A DNA stretch of 27,500 nt from Monoplex corrugatus (taxonomy: Eukaryota > Mollusca > Gastropoda > Littorinimorpha > Ranellidae). Below the pieces are notes generated by a model. It was not told the origin of the DNA. It did not search any database and saw only the letters and a list, made by a program, of their open reading frames with translations. The position numbers and the translations under genes were made by a program. The stretch's first letter is position 1; every line of letters begins with the position of its first letter. Positions 9,643 to 20,752 of this stretch are shown here, piece after piece. The stretch lies in NCBI GenBank assembly GCA_030674185.1, contig CM060306.1:43921983-43949482 (forward strand). Reading direction: 5' to 3'.

Positions 9643-9990
9643 GGCGGTAGCTGTTGTCAAGTGGATAAGACGTCGGGATTCTGATCAGAAGGTTGAGTTC
9701 CAGCGTGCTTGGCTACTTCTCGCCTCGTGGGTAAGGAATGGCGATTTTTCCTATCTCCTAGATCAACAACGTGTGCAGACTATTAGTACATAGTTCCCCT
9801 TTCTGTATATGTGTGCGCCTAACATCCAGTACGGTATGCACGTTAAAGATCCTGTAAGTCATGTCAGTGTCCATAGAGACTTGAAGGAAAATCATACGCA
9901 TGGCAGATTTATTCTCTACGTGGTGTTAGCTATGATCTTGCCTTAGCGGTCGGCTGGACTACAAGCAACGCGAACTGAACGTCTGGGGTT
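9643..9990 (+). mobile_element. tRNA-derived SINE copy on the plus strand
   Basis: The head GGCGGTAGCTGTTGTC, AAGTGGATAAGACG, TCTGATCAGAAGGTTGAGTT (9643-9702) reads as a decayed tRNA with an anticodon arm (TTCTGATCAGAA) and a weak B box (GGTTGAGTTCC). The body contains GGCGATTTTTCCTATCTCCT and the core GCACGTTAAAGATCCTGTAA (about 9839-9858), shared with the minus-strand copy at 5038-5286. The 3' boundary is uncertain; sequence beyond about 9910 may belong to another variant. Confidence 0.7.
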
Positions 9991-10146
9991 TGCACAATGT
10001 GAGACAAAAGCACGATACAGCACATTTCTTAAAGATCCTCTTCAAAGATGTTCTTCCAGGTGTATTTTCAAGTTTTTACAAGAGATGAATAATATTTCAT
10101 CTTATGTGATCATATGTACGGGAAAGATTTTTAAATGCATTCACCA

Positions 10147-10515
10147 TCATCATCTTGTGCCCTGCTGCATGACGTTGACGATCATGGCCCTCCATATGTA
10201 TCTATCCCCTGTCGCTGCAAGTACATCTCCCACCCTCTCTGTCCTCAGCCGCTCTGCAAGTCCGTCCAATATTTTCTCACTGGGTCTACCTGGTGCTCCT
10301 TTTCGCTTCAGCTTTCCTGTTGTGACCGAGTGTTCCAATTTTTCTCGCCTCATAAAATGTCTTGCAAATGTTGCTTGTCTTTTCCTAATCTTCTTCATTA
10401 ATGTTATTCTTGTGTCTGCAAACCACATTTCAGTTGCCTCGATCTTGTCCTAACTTTGCGTGCTGACTGTCCACGCCTGACAATCGTACATCAGAATCAG
10501 TTCTATATAAGACTC
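10147..10515 (-). mobile_element. RTE-type non-LTR retrotransposon relic, reverse-transcriptase C-terminal region
   Basis: Minus-strand translation reads LMYDCQAWTV, an in-frame stop, then IEATEMW, IRKRQATFARHFMRREKLEH, GRPSEKILDGL and WRAMIVNVMQQGT. The order Y-C-W-T, EATEMW, RKRQ..F..H..RREKLEH, DGL, WR.MI.N is the conserved region after the catalytic core of many RTE/BovB-like reverse transcriptases. The normal block between EATEMW and the RKRQ motif is missing, and the stop shows it is dead. A second copy lies at 14715-14950. Confidence 0.85.
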
Positions 10516-10679
10516 AAGATTTGATCATACTTGTGATTTGTCAGGTTTTTGTTACATATAACACGATTAACACAAACTTTAAACATGATCATACCAGTTT
10601 GTTACACAGAGTGGCTCAAACTGGAACGTTTGTCTGCTTTTCAAATCTCTGCAAGATTGTCATTACTGTGTTCTTGGCT

Positions 10680-10842
10680 TTCCAGATCTGTGTGAGGATT
10701 TAGAAAATTCTCCCTTGTGGCGTTTTGGCTGAGGTAGGTCGGCCTTTTCATTGCCCCCAATACCAACATGGCCAGGAATCCAGGCAAAAACAACGTGGTA
10801 ACCTTCACTTGTAAGAGAAGCAAAGAGTTCACTGAGCTCGGT
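10680..10842 (-). mobile_element. RNase H remnant of a Jockey/I-type non-LTR retrotransposon
   Basis: Minus-strand translation of about 10842-10663 gives TELSELFASLTSEG followed by VVFAWIPGHVGIGGNEKADL. The W-I-P-G-H-V-G-x-x-G-N-E-x-A-D signature is the C-terminal half of RNase H domains carried by Jockey, I and related LINEs; the His and final Asp are active-site positions. Two stop codons precede it and one follows, so it is a fossil. It is a different family from the RTE-type relic just downstream, suggesting neighbouring or nested insertions. Confidence 0.85.
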
Positions 10843-10844
10843 TC

Positions 10845-11010
10845 ATCACGCCATCCAAAAGACTAGCATGTAGACTACTATTTAATATCTAGTGGAGGGA
10901 ACTGGGGGGAAGGGGAAGACATATCCCTGTCCAATCCATGATTCGAACTCATGTTTCTCGCGAAGTCCTCGCGGGTATTTTAATCATTGGGCCACGAGCT
11001 CCAGTCTAAG
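10845..11010 (-). mobile_element. tRNA-headed SINE copy
   Basis: The minus strand begins near 11005 with GGAGCTCGTGGCCCAATGAT (A-box-like), then a perfect five-base stem CGCGA/TCGCG at 10973-10959 resembling an anticodon arm, then AGTTCGAATC (10949-10940), a good B box. The body downstream (toward 10850) matches the fragment at 2041-2195. Confidence 0.7.
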
Positions 11011-11040
11011 ATAAGAAGCGTGGAGGACTTCGGCCTTGTC

Positions 11041-11240
11041 ACGCAGTTTCAGTTTCAGTTTTTCAAGTTGACGTCTCCGCGCTCGGAATGAATTCCATAT
11101 GCACTAATGTCACAGGTTCCAAGTGATGGAGAAGATCCAGAATGATCACGGCACAAGCCTTAAGCCTGCACATAAACCCACGACCTGGCCAGGTCCTGAG
11201 GCTCACCTAACCTAGAGAGTTCCATAACCTTGGAGTCATA
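11041..11240. mobile_element. Dispersed repeat copy starting with TTTCAG repeats
   Basis: CAGTTTCAGTTTCAGTTTTT is followed by TCAAG, GACGTCTCCGCGCTCGGAA and ATTCCATATGCACTAATG. The CTCGGA..ATTCCATATGC block recurs at 11700 and 11853, marking one family. Its ends are not clear. Confidence 0.6.
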
Positions 11241-11665
11241 GGACAGTGAGGTGGCAGACACACAGTTTCAATCCATAGAGGGTCAAAAATCATCTTCCTG
11301 CCATCAACCCATTCCCATGGATGGTCACGGCATCATTTGGAAACGTCTGAGATTCTGTGGCTCTTTGTACTCTGCTGTCATGGTGACCCAGTTTCAGTTT
11401 CTTCTGCCTCCTCCCCGCCTGAGACAGCTTCACGCTAAGGTCTTTGGAGCCTACCGTTGGAAGGACTTGGGGGTAGTTTTTTGACCGCAGAGAGGATGCT
11501 CGCTCAGAATGACTATGACTAAGTGATTAATGTCGTCAGTTAGTGGATTAAGTCTCTGGTGTCTCGAAGACGGTTGGATGAGAACAGACACTACTGAAGT
11601 TATAGAAGGGCAGCGTTTTCTCCGGTGGGTGGCCTCATAGTGACAAGATGGATCCTGAGGAATCT
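11241..11665. other. Non-coding interval, nothing recognised
   Basis: A second CAGTTTCAGTTT occurs near 11391, possibly another fragment of the neighbouring repeat. No coding or RNA signal was seen. Confidence 0.4.
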
Positions 11666-11667
11666 GA

Positions 11668-12060
11668 AGTTTGTTCAAGAGGGATTCATCTCATTTGGAC
11701 GATTCCATATGCGCTCCTCCTAAATCTGCCAGCAGTTATTATGGCAGAATTCTTGAACCTGCACAAAACCTTATGCGAGAACAGTATCTTGACACGGGGA
11801 GGGGAACGAGATTGATGGACTTTGGAGCATATTCAAGAGGGAATCGTTGCACTCGGACAATTCCATATGCGTTGTGTTCCTCCAAAATCTGCCGGGTAAA
11901 ATTCCAAATCTGCCAGTTATTTACCCCGCACAAAAACCTCTGAGCTGGCAAGTCATTGAAAGAGAGGAGGGAAGGGAAAGAACTATGAAACACTAAGCTG
12001 ACACCACGGAATCACTGGAACTGTTAGACGGGAAATCAGCAAACTAACTTCTATGTTACA
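11668..12060. mobile_element. Two adjacent partial copies of the same dispersed repeat
   Basis: TTCAAGAGGGATTCATC, TTTGGACGATTCCATATGCG and AAATCTGCC (11674-11729) are repeated as TTCAAGAGGGAATCGTTG, ACTCGGACAATTCCATATGC and AAATCTGCC (11833-11893). A related copy lies at 17020-17290 (CAAGAGGGCTTCATCGCTCG, CAAATCTGCC). The right part (AACACTAAGCTGACACCAC) also matches that copy and seems to resume at about 12345 after the inserted SINE. Confidence 0.65.
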
Positions 12061-12344
12061 GGATTGATTGATTGATTGATTGCTTCGGTTCAATTTTTAC
12101 GTCAGCACCCACCTCAGGTGATGTAACCGACAGGGATAACCATCCCAGGGAAGTGGGAGAAGGGGGAACTTATCTAATCCTACACTGACACCACCAGAAC
12201 AACGATGATGTTAATGATGTTAATATGGGACAGCGAGAAGGCCAGTTTTCACGTAGCGTAGCCCGGGATTCGAACCCACACCAATAAGTATGTGAATCCG
12301 ACGCTCAACCACCTGAGCTACTGAGGCCCGCTGCGGACGGATTG
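12061..12344 (-). mobile_element. Near-complete tRNA-derived SINE with intact A and B boxes
   Basis: On the minus strand the head reads GGGCCTCAGTAGCTCAGGTG (from 12328), with the A box TAGCTCAGGTGG at 12320-12309 and the B box GGTTCGAATCCC at 12276-12265, both matching Pol III consensus. The rest of the cloverleaf (anticodon and acceptor stems) is not maintained, so this is a SINE head and not a tRNA gene. The body matches the 3858-4044 copy, and it ends in a (CAAT)n tail at 12079-12063. GGATTG at 12061-12066 and 12339-12344 is a possible short target duplication. Confidence 0.85.
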
Positions 12345-13080
12345 TACTCGAGACATGAGATCCTGAATCCAAGGCCCTATAGAAAGCAAGGATTCCCTGG
12401 CACCACTGGTACTGGCACTGAACGACCCCGGAGTTGTTGATGCGTTAGGGAGTGCCGGAATGAGCAACCTAAAGGTAACGCAACACTGAGGTGGTAAAGA
12501 TTATCATCCAGTAATAATCAGAGAATCCCACGATAGCATCGGTATCTCACAATGCTACCAAAATGTTTTAAGGCTTCTTTGAGCAGCATTCTTATAACTA
12601 GTCGTCATATACTCTGAGAGTGGTAGGACTTTAAACTCAACAAAACAGAACAAACACACAGTGGTAATGTCGATGAGACAGCAAAATCAGCGTCACGGGC
12701 TGTGACCGGTTTAGCTCACAAATAAGTTGGCTTTGTCATTACTGTCCAGGCCACTGTGGTCATTTGTTCCATACCAGCAAAAATTATTTTCGGTTGTGCT
12801 CGCGCGTTTTGAATGAGTACTCAGACTACCCAACTTTTAATGGCTGTGAAAGGTAAACCGTCGTGCGGAAAGAGAGGGATCCATGATGAAAAAGTTGTTT
12901 TGAAAGTACGTATTGGTGTCTCTACCAGCTCGCTTGTTAAAGAACTCGATGTTACGGGATAATCTTGACCGTTTTTCGAAGACCGGATTTAGCAACCTCT
13001 ATATAGCGGAGTTTTAACCAAATTTGAGTCAAACGTTTAGGCCAACTTGAAGTCATAAGTTTTAAGGTTGGGAATCCCGC
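12345..13080. other. Non-coding interval; left end continues an older repeat
   Basis: TGTACTCGAGACATGAGATC (12344-12363) resembles ACTGCACTCGAGACATCAAA near 17242. The remaining 650 bases show no recognised feature. Confidence 0.45.
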
Positions 13081-13088
13081 CCGCCCCT

Positions 13089-13109
13089 CTCACACACACA
13101 CACACACAC

Positions 13110-13153
<44 letters not shown>

Positions 13154-13240
13154 ACACACACACACACACACACACCACACACACACACACACCGTCAGAA
13201 AGTCTTGCAACAACAACAACAACAACAACAACACACACAC

Positions 13241-13295
<55 letters not shown>

Positions 13296-13551
13296 CAGAC
13301 ACACACACAAACACACGTACACACACATACACACATTCGTGTGTGTGTGTGTGGGGGGGGGGGGGTTGTGTGTGTGTGTGTGTGTGTGCGATAGAGAGAG
13401 AGAGAGAGCGCGCACGTGTGTTTGTGTGTGTGTGCGCGCGCGTGTGTGTGTGTGTGTGTGTGTGTGTGAGACGGTTGACGGTGTGTGAGTATGACGGGTG
13501 TGTGTGTGAGACAGTGTGTATATGTGTGTGAGACGGTGTGTGTGTGAGACG

Positions 13552-13598
<47 letters not shown>

Positions 13599-13620
13599 CG
13601 GTGTATGTGTGAGAGACAGT

Positions 13621-13653
<33 letters not shown>

Positions 13654-13720
13654 GTGGTGTGTTGTGTGTTGTGTTGTGTGTAGACGGTGTGTGTGTGTGT
13701 GTGTGTGGTGTGTGTGTGTG

Positions 13721-13766
<46 letters not shown>

Positions 13767-13992
13767 TGTGACGGTGTGTGTGCGAGACGGTGTGTGAGTG
13801 TGTGTGAGACGGTGTGCTTGTGAGAGACGGTGTGTGTGTGTGTGTGTGTGTGAGAGAGACAGACAGAGAGAGGGAGAGACAGACAGACAGACAGACAGAC
13901 AGCAGACAGACAGACAGACAGACAGAGAGCGCATGTGTGTATATGTGTGTGTGTGTGTGAGTGTATATATATAATATATATATATATATAGT

Positions 13993-14069
<77 letters not shown>
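13089..14069. repeat. ~1 kb mirrored (CA)n / (TG)n low-complexity block
   Basis: CA repeats with a (CAA) insert fill 13089-13337. After a short joint, TG repeats with GA, GACA and GTGAGACGGTG interruptions fill 13339-14069, including an AT tract near 13966-13990. The change from CA to TG makes long self-complementary arms. The 369-codon minus frame spanning it is a low-complexity artefact. Confidence 0.97.
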
Positions 14070-14075
<6 letters not shown>

Positions 14076-14714
14076 TCTCTTTTCAGTCTTTTTTCTTCTG
14101 GTGTTTTCAGGTGAGTCTGTATTTCTATTCTGTGGATAGAATTTGACTTGTGTTTGAAACGTTCTTTCCATTGTTTAAGGGTGGATCTTGACCACAGTTA
14201 ATCGTCCGTCTAATGATACAGAGAGAATAAATTTTGAAGTCAGTGATGACAGGATAAGGTTTGTTTACATCTGATCAATATCTAAACGCTTCTGACTACA
14301 AATCTTACTTTGGTTTTAGTCATAAATGTGAGATTCTCATATCTGTCATATTTTGCTTTCTGTATCACTGAAAGCATGGCTCGAAAAATTATGAACTGTA
14401 TGTGAAACGTGTATGCAGTTTAGACTGCACGTGAAATGTGTATGCAGTTTAGTCCGCTTTGAACTGTAGTGGATCAGCTCATTTCCTCACTTCTCTACAG
14501 AAGCCATTATGACTTTTATCTCTATTTTGGCTGGCTCTGTTAGACCTACCGCTGAATGGCATTCCCTTTGTGTTTTCATTTAACGAATTATGTTACCCAA
14601 ATTCTGCTGTATTTATACTTAAAGCTAGTAAAGTAAATGACATGATTGTATATTGTATATTGTACATTGTACAATCATTTCTCATAACTCTTCTCTGGCT
14701 GCCTCTCCCAATTC
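14070..14714. other. Non-coding interval, nothing recognised
   Basis: AT-rich. A short local duplication (GTATGCAGTTTAGACTGCA and GTATGCAGTTTAGTCCGC, about 14412 and 14442) is visible; no gene. Confidence 0.5.
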
Positions 14715-14950
14715 ACATTGATTACAAATAATCACCATCTTCGTCATCATATGCCCTGCCGCATGGCGTTGGTGATCGTGGCCCTCCATACGAATTTGTC
14801 CCTTGACGCTGCAAGTACATCTCCCACTCGCTCTGTCCTCAGCCACCCTGCAAGTCCGTCCAATATTTCGTCCCCGAGTCTACCTAGTGCTCTGTTTTCC
14901 TTCACCTTTCCTGATGTGACTAGGTGCTCTAATTTCTCTTGAATCACCAT
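14715..14950 (-). mobile_element. Second copy of the RTE-type retrotransposon tail
   Basis: Minus translation reads EKLEHLVTSGKV, ILDGLAGWLRTERVGDVLAA and WRATITNAMRQGI, collinear with residues in the 10147-10515 relic (REKLEHSVTTGKL, ILDGLAERLRTERVGDVLAA, WRAMIVNVMQQGT). The nucleotide match extends through the CTGCAAGTCCGTCCAATATT region. It is truncated on its 5' side, as is usual for LINE insertions. Confidence 0.85.
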
Positions 14951-15354
14951 AACAGATCAAATACTTACACAGCCGCTGCGTTGTGGACCGAATACTGTCT
15001 TATCACCATTAAAACAGCTTAGTTCTTCCGCCAGTTCCAAAAAATATTTGCATGTCCCAAATGAGTATAAAAAAAATTTAGATCAACGCTAATTTTCATA
15101 TGTGCTGTTGTTGTAGCTTGGAATTCATAATACATTCAAAAAATTTTTTAAGTTAAATCTTATCGTAGTTTTTCTTGACTTTCTTCTATTGGTTCTGTGT
15201 GTAGTACGCGTACGCGTGTGCATCTGCTACATATGTAGGCCTACTTCTGTTGTTGACACATTTTGGATGAATTTTGTCAACCACAGTTGTACAGTCAAGG
15301 AAGACCCGCCGCTAAAAACTGATATTTTCTGGTGTGCACAGTTTGTATGTGTTT
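14951..15354. other. Non-coding interval, nothing recognised
   Basis: AT-rich; no feature identified. Confidence 0.5.
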
Positions 15355-15356
15355 TG

Positions 15357-15545
15357 TCATCACCATCACCACCATCATCACCATCACCATCACCACCACC
15401 ACCACCATCAACACCACCACCACACACCACCACCACCACAACCACCACCACCACCACCATCATCATTATCATTATACACCACCACCACCACCACCACAAC
15501 CACCACCACCACCATCATCAATATCATTATACACATCATCATTAT
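15357..15545. repeat. (CAC/CAT)n trinucleotide repeat
   Basis: About 60 triplets of CAC, CAT and occasional CAA. Poly-His or poly-Thr frames through it are artefacts. An internal duplication around the ATCATTATACAC string (about 15470 and 15526) shows expansion by segment copying. Confidence 0.95.
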
Positions 15546-16085
15546 CATTACTTTCTGAAAATTACTGAAAACTGCAAGTCATGTCCATTCATATCTGACA
15601 TCACCATCGCTGCAAATGTAAACCGTAATCTTTATCTCCACCCACAAAATCGTTTCTTTGTAAACTGGGGATTTCCACTTTGGGGCCGGGCAATAACTGG
15701 GATTATTGTGACATTGAAAACAGGGTTTGTCATTCCGTATTAGCAGCTTTAGTGACCCGATTCGTTTTGCGCCTAACCCTGTCACCTAATCTTGATAACG
15801 CGCTGTCTCTGAAAATACCTGTGATAACTGTAAAAACAACAACAACAACAACAACAACAAAGTTGCTAGTACAGACTCGACTATTCCACTATCGTGACTT
15901 TAACTCTGGGATTGCCTTTTCATGTTCGCACATACGTCGCTCTTTGCTGAACTGCATTCAAACTTGAAAGACTGAAACAGCCAACAGAGAATTTGTTTCT
16001 ATTGTGGTCTGTTAAAATGAACCTTATGTAACACAAAAGCAGGAACATGTTGGAAGACAGAGAGGTGAAAGTCGAAAAGAATAAG
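15546..16085. other. Unique interval with a (CAA)n run
   Basis: (CAA)n lies at 15832-15860. The segment CTGCAAATGTAAACCGTAAT followed by TTTATCTCCACCCAC (about 15609-15643) resembles CTGCAGATGTGAAACGTAAA followed by CTTTATAACCTCCTCCCACC near 19760, so both may belong to one old repeat. Confidence 0.45.
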
Positions 16086-16860
<775 letters not shown>

Positions 16861-17019
16861 TAGCTACACAGATACAGATTGATATAGATAATGTTATCGT
16901 AATCCTCTGTTTATTATAACACCATAGATATTTGCAGGACCAGCTTCCTTCACTTCATGCTCTAAATGAACGCAGGTGATAGAAATGAAATATTTCGATC
17001 AGTGCAATTAGGAATTGGG

Positions 17020-17290
17020 ATCGGAATCTTTGCAAGAGGGCTTCATCGCTCGCAGGCACTTTTGTATACGTTTCACCCAAATCTGCCTGTGATCACCTCG
17101 CAGACTGTCTGACATAGCACAAAACCATCTTCTGGCAAGATCTTGGAGTGGAAGGGCATGGGAACATATGAAGCAGTAAGCTAACATCACCAGAATGACT
17201 AAAACATTAAAGATCGGTAACAGACAGGTCAAGGGTAGAGACTGCACTCGAGACATCAAATCTGGAGTTACATGACTGTATCAAGCGAGC
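17020..17290. mobile_element. Copy of the dispersed repeat also found at 11668-12060
   Basis: GCAAGAGGGCTTCATCGCTC, CCAAATCTGCCTGTG, AGCAGTAAGCTAACATCACC and CACTCGAGACATCAAATC align in order with the 11840-12060 and 12345-12365 sequence. This copy has no SINE inserted, and so shows the empty arrangement. Confidence 0.6.
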
Positions 17291-17319
17291 TAGCCGACCC
17301 CCTAAAACTACAGCCCTCT

Positions 17320-17430
17320 AGAGGGTCAAACCCACGATCCTTGCATTAAAACTTTTAGCACGTCGAGATTCAAACCTACGGTCCTTGCTTTATCAGCACA
17401 GCTTTCTAACCAACGGACCTAACCAGGACA
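17320..17430 (-). mobile_element. tRNA-Ile-like SINE head or pseudogene with duplicated T-arm region
   Basis: Minus strand reads GTCCGTTGGTTAGAAAGC, TGTGCTGATAAAGCAAGGAC and CGTAGGTTTGAATCTCG, which follows tRNA-Ile order (AGTTGGTTAGAGC, GTGCTGATAA, GGTTCGAATC), with a GAT anticodon position. Stems are broken, so it is not a functional tRNA. The T-arm-like string recurs downstream as GCAAGGATCGTGGGTTTGAC. An A14-type run (T-run on the minus strand) lies at its 5' side near 17436-17449. Confidence 0.65.
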
Positions 17431-17449
17431 TTTGTAAAAAAAAAAAAAA

Positions 17450-17975
17450 GTTCTGAATACAAACGGTATAATTTCATAAACGTAACATCCCAGAATATTT
17501 CAGAGTTGGAAAAAGCACCCACAAAATTCCCTGCCAGGAATGCAAAAAATATACTGATGAAACTGCAAATAGAATCTGGCTATGCTCTGTCCAAACAAAG
17601 CATGAAAACTTGTGTCTCTACGGTTATCCGTAATAAATCACTTAGGCCTGCTTAATTGCCCACTATGCCAATGGTATGTAACTAAAGACGCAGATCCACT
17701 ATGCCTTGTCCATATTCTTGGCCAGATTCTTCGTGTATATCAAACCCCGGGTGTGCTTTAGAGCCCTGATTTTTTTAAGTCTATAATGTTCGGCACGATG
17801 TGTTTTGGGAGTCTTCCTGTATTGCGTCTTTCTTATGGTGTCCAGTGAAGAGCAGTGCAGGGGATGTTATCCCATTCTCTTTCGATGCTCAGTTCATTTC
17901 CATCATCTTTTTATGATGGGGACATCCATTCTTTCCTGATTAGCTGTTACTACAATCATTTGGAATGGAAAACAA
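17450..17975. other. Non-coding interval, nothing recognised
   Basis: No coding or RNA feature; ordinary AT-rich sequence. Confidence 0.5.
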
Positions 17976-18398
<423 letters not shown>

Positions 18399-18718
18399 AC
18401 ACGTCGGCACAGGGTATAGCTAGACATTACAACAATGCCCAAAAATGTTAGATGTTTTCTCAAGGATTTCCCTCTCGTCTTTCTACAAACATGAGGTCGT
18501 GTAATCTAGATCATGCAGCTGAATAATGGATAGTATGTGTTTTTCACATGGTTGGTAAACTGTATCTGCAGACTTCATAAATGGGAGGATGTCAATATGG
18601 CATAAACGTTTTATTTTTTCTTTGTACGTTCACGCGCGCACGGCGTGTGCGTTGTGTGCTGGGAGCAGTTAGCTTTGATTGGTAGAGGAACCCACTTGAA
18701 GGAATTGACAGGTGAAGG

Positions 18719-18721
<3 letters not shown>

Positions 18722-18785
<64 letters not shown>
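18722..18785. repeat. (CT)n microsatellite
   Basis: Uninterrupted CT, first tract of element Y copy 1. Confidence 0.97.
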
Positions 18786-18788
<3 letters not shown>

Positions 18789-19073
18789 CAGCATACAGCA
18801 TAATAATCCATTTATTCATTTTCTCTCTTTTTCTTTTGCGAACGTCGATTCACACGTGTGAATGATACGCAACTACTCAAAACATCAGTCTCTTTCGTGG
18901 GAAAATCTTTTCCATTTTTCAAGTTATCACTGTAATACCTCTGCACCTGAAACATATGCACACACACAATGCATAGACACGTGCACGTGCGCACGATCAC
19001 ACGCACACACACACAAGCGGACATTTAAAATTAATCAGGCATTACTGTATTGTGTCACTGCCTTTTGCCTTCG

Positions 19074-19076
<3 letters not shown>

Positions 19077-19149
<73 letters not shown>

Positions 19150-19495
19150 CGTGTCTCTCTCTGTCTCTGTTTTGTCTGTCTGTCTGTTCTGTCTCTCGTC
19201 TGTCTCTCTGTCTCTGTCTCTCTGTCTCTCTCTCATTAGTCTCTCTCTGTCTCTGTCTCTGTCTGTCTGTCTGTCTCTGTCTCTGTCTCTGTCTCTGTCT
19301 CTCTGTCTCTGTCTCTCTGTCTCTGTCTCTCTGTCTCTGTCTCTGTCTCTCTGTCTCTCTGTCCTCTCTCTGTCTCTCTCTTCTCTCTCTTCTCTCTCTC
19401 TGTCCGTGTCTCTGTCTGTCTGTCTCTGTCTCTGTCTCTGTCTTCTGTCTCTGTCTGTCTGTCTGTCTGTCTCTGTCTCTGTCTGTCTCTCTGTC

Positions 19496-19526
<31 letters not shown>

Positions 19527-19527
19527 T
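19077..19527. repeat. Long (CT)n / (TCTG)n microsatellite
   Basis: About 35 pure CT units, then 380 bases of mixed CTGT, CTCTGT and CTCT units. The long Ser/Leu- and Arg/Glu-rich frames on both strands are artefacts of it. Confidence 0.97.
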
Positions 19528-19590
19528 CGTCCTCCTCCATAACAGACGTACGTAGTCCTAATTAATCAGACACCAAGTTCACACTTTTAT

Positions 19591-20095
19591 GACAAGAGAT
19601 GATATGTCAGTTGTGTTAGGTGTAAAAACTGTGTGCGTACTTGTCACACTGGTGTGTTTTGATTACAATCGATGAGCTTTTGCTGGAGTTTTGCACTTTT
19701 CACAGGTAGAGTGGGTTGGTTCAAATGGTCGTGCCATTTCTGTCTGAGATCAGCTCTACTGCAGATGTGAAACGTAAACTTTATAACCTCCTCCCACCTC
19801 CCCCACTCTCCCAACCAACACCAAGCATTCTTACTTCAAACTCTGAGTTATGAAGACGGTAATGAATATGTGAATAAACACAGAGGAGCTATAAACATCA
19901 AACGGTAAACGCATTAACGAAAACTACAGACTTTTTCGTATATTCAAACTATCCATAAACGAGAGGTATCAGGAATGCCGACATGTATTGAAGCCGTAGG
20001 TACGGAGTGCCCTTAACATAATCAGGAAACGAAACAAAAGAAAAAAGTGCCCTAACGCTTTCATTGTTTTAAATGGGAGAGGGCATTTTTACTGC
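19591..20095. other. Non-coding interval, nothing firm
   Basis: A stretch near 19750-19795 resembles 15600-15643 as noted there. No gene seen. Confidence 0.45.
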
Positions 20096-20099
20096 AGCT

Positions 20100-20157
20100 T
20101 TTTCATACTATCATTTTAGGAAGGCTCGGTCTAAGTCAGTGAATCTGTGTGGTACGT
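20100..20157 (+). mobile_element. Element X, copy 3, right end only
   Basis: TTTTAGGAAGGCTCGGTCTA, AGTCAGTGAATCTGTGTG and GTACGTGTGTG align with TTTCAGAAAAGACAGGTCTA, AAACCGTGATCCTCTGTG and ACGTGCGTG at 26472-26520. As in the other copies, a (TG)n begins exactly at the end. Confidence 0.5.
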
Positions 20158-20250
20158 GTGTGTATGTGTGTGTGTTGGTGTGTGTGGTGTGTGTATGTGT
20201 GTGTGTGTGTGTGTATATGTGTGGTGTGTGTATGTGTGTTGTGTGCGGTT
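20154..20250. repeat. (TG)n microsatellite
   Basis: TG units broken by TATG and GGTG variants, following the right end of element X. Confidence 0.93.
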
Positions 20251-20365
20251 TGCGTGCCGCACGCGCCTGTGTTCGTTTCAGGTTACTTTACTGATGATTG
20301 AAAAATGTCTTGGGTTTTCTAGTTTTCTTCCCCATCTGTTTACAAACACAGGGTCGGTACTCCAA

Positions 20366-20503
20366 ATCATCATCATCACCATCACCATCATCACCATCAC
20401 CATCACCATCATCATCATCATCATCATCATCTTCATCTTCATTTCATTTCAACATCATAACAATAATGCTGCTGATGCTGATGTTGATTATCTATCTATC
20501 TAT

Positions 20504-20555
<52 letters not shown>

Positions 20556-20577
20556 ATACACACACACACTACATATA

Positions 20578-20613
<36 letters not shown>

Positions 20614-20686
20614 CACATATATATAAATATATATGAAATATATATAGTATAAGACACCACATTTTGATATACAAATCAAATTGATG

Positions 20687-20728
<42 letters not shown>

Positions 20729-20752
20729 CGACGACGATGATGATGATGATAT
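20366..20752. repeat. Cluster of (CAT/CAC)n, (TATC)n, (AT)n and (GAT)n
   Basis: CAT/CAC triplets at 20368-20442, TATC tetramers at 20487-20556, AT/TATA tract at about 20570-20650, and GAT triplets at 20689-20750. The first and last tracts are complementary to each other. Confidence 0.95.

Larger units (their letters stand above)
18560..19590 (+). mobile_element. Microsatellite-bearing dispersed element Y, copy 1
   Basis: Layout: left flank (ATGGCATAAACGTTTTATT at 18597, then CGCGCACGGCGTGTGCG and TTGATTGGTAGAGG), (CT)n at 18722-18785, a ~290 bp spacer, (CT)n/(TCTG)n at 19077-19527, and a tail TCCTCCATAACAGACGTA followed by CTAATTAATCAGACACCAAG. Copy 2 at 21560-22120 has the same five parts in the same order. 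No frame or terminal inverted repeat was seen. Confidence 0.65.

Noticed and set aside
12265..12328. A functional tRNA gene on the minus strand
   Set aside because: A and B boxes are good, but the anticodon and acceptor stems do not pair and the sequence continues into a SINE body with a CAAT tail.
13062..14171. 369-codon minus-strand open frame
   Set aside because: It is translated dinucleotide repeat (Thr-His and Val-Cys runs); CA/TG repeats lack stop codons in most frames.
15189..15743. His-rich 184-codon protein
   Set aside because: The His/Thr/Pro runs come from the CAC/CAT triplet repeat, and the flanking frame has no domain.
17361..17430. A functional tRNA-Ile gene on the minus strand
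   Set aside because: D and acceptor stems are broken and the B box has substitutions (GGTTTGAATC).
19050..19565. Ser/Leu-rich and Arg/Glu-rich frames of about 160-170 codons on both strands
   Set aside because: Pure CT/TCTG repeat translated; no independent coding evidence.
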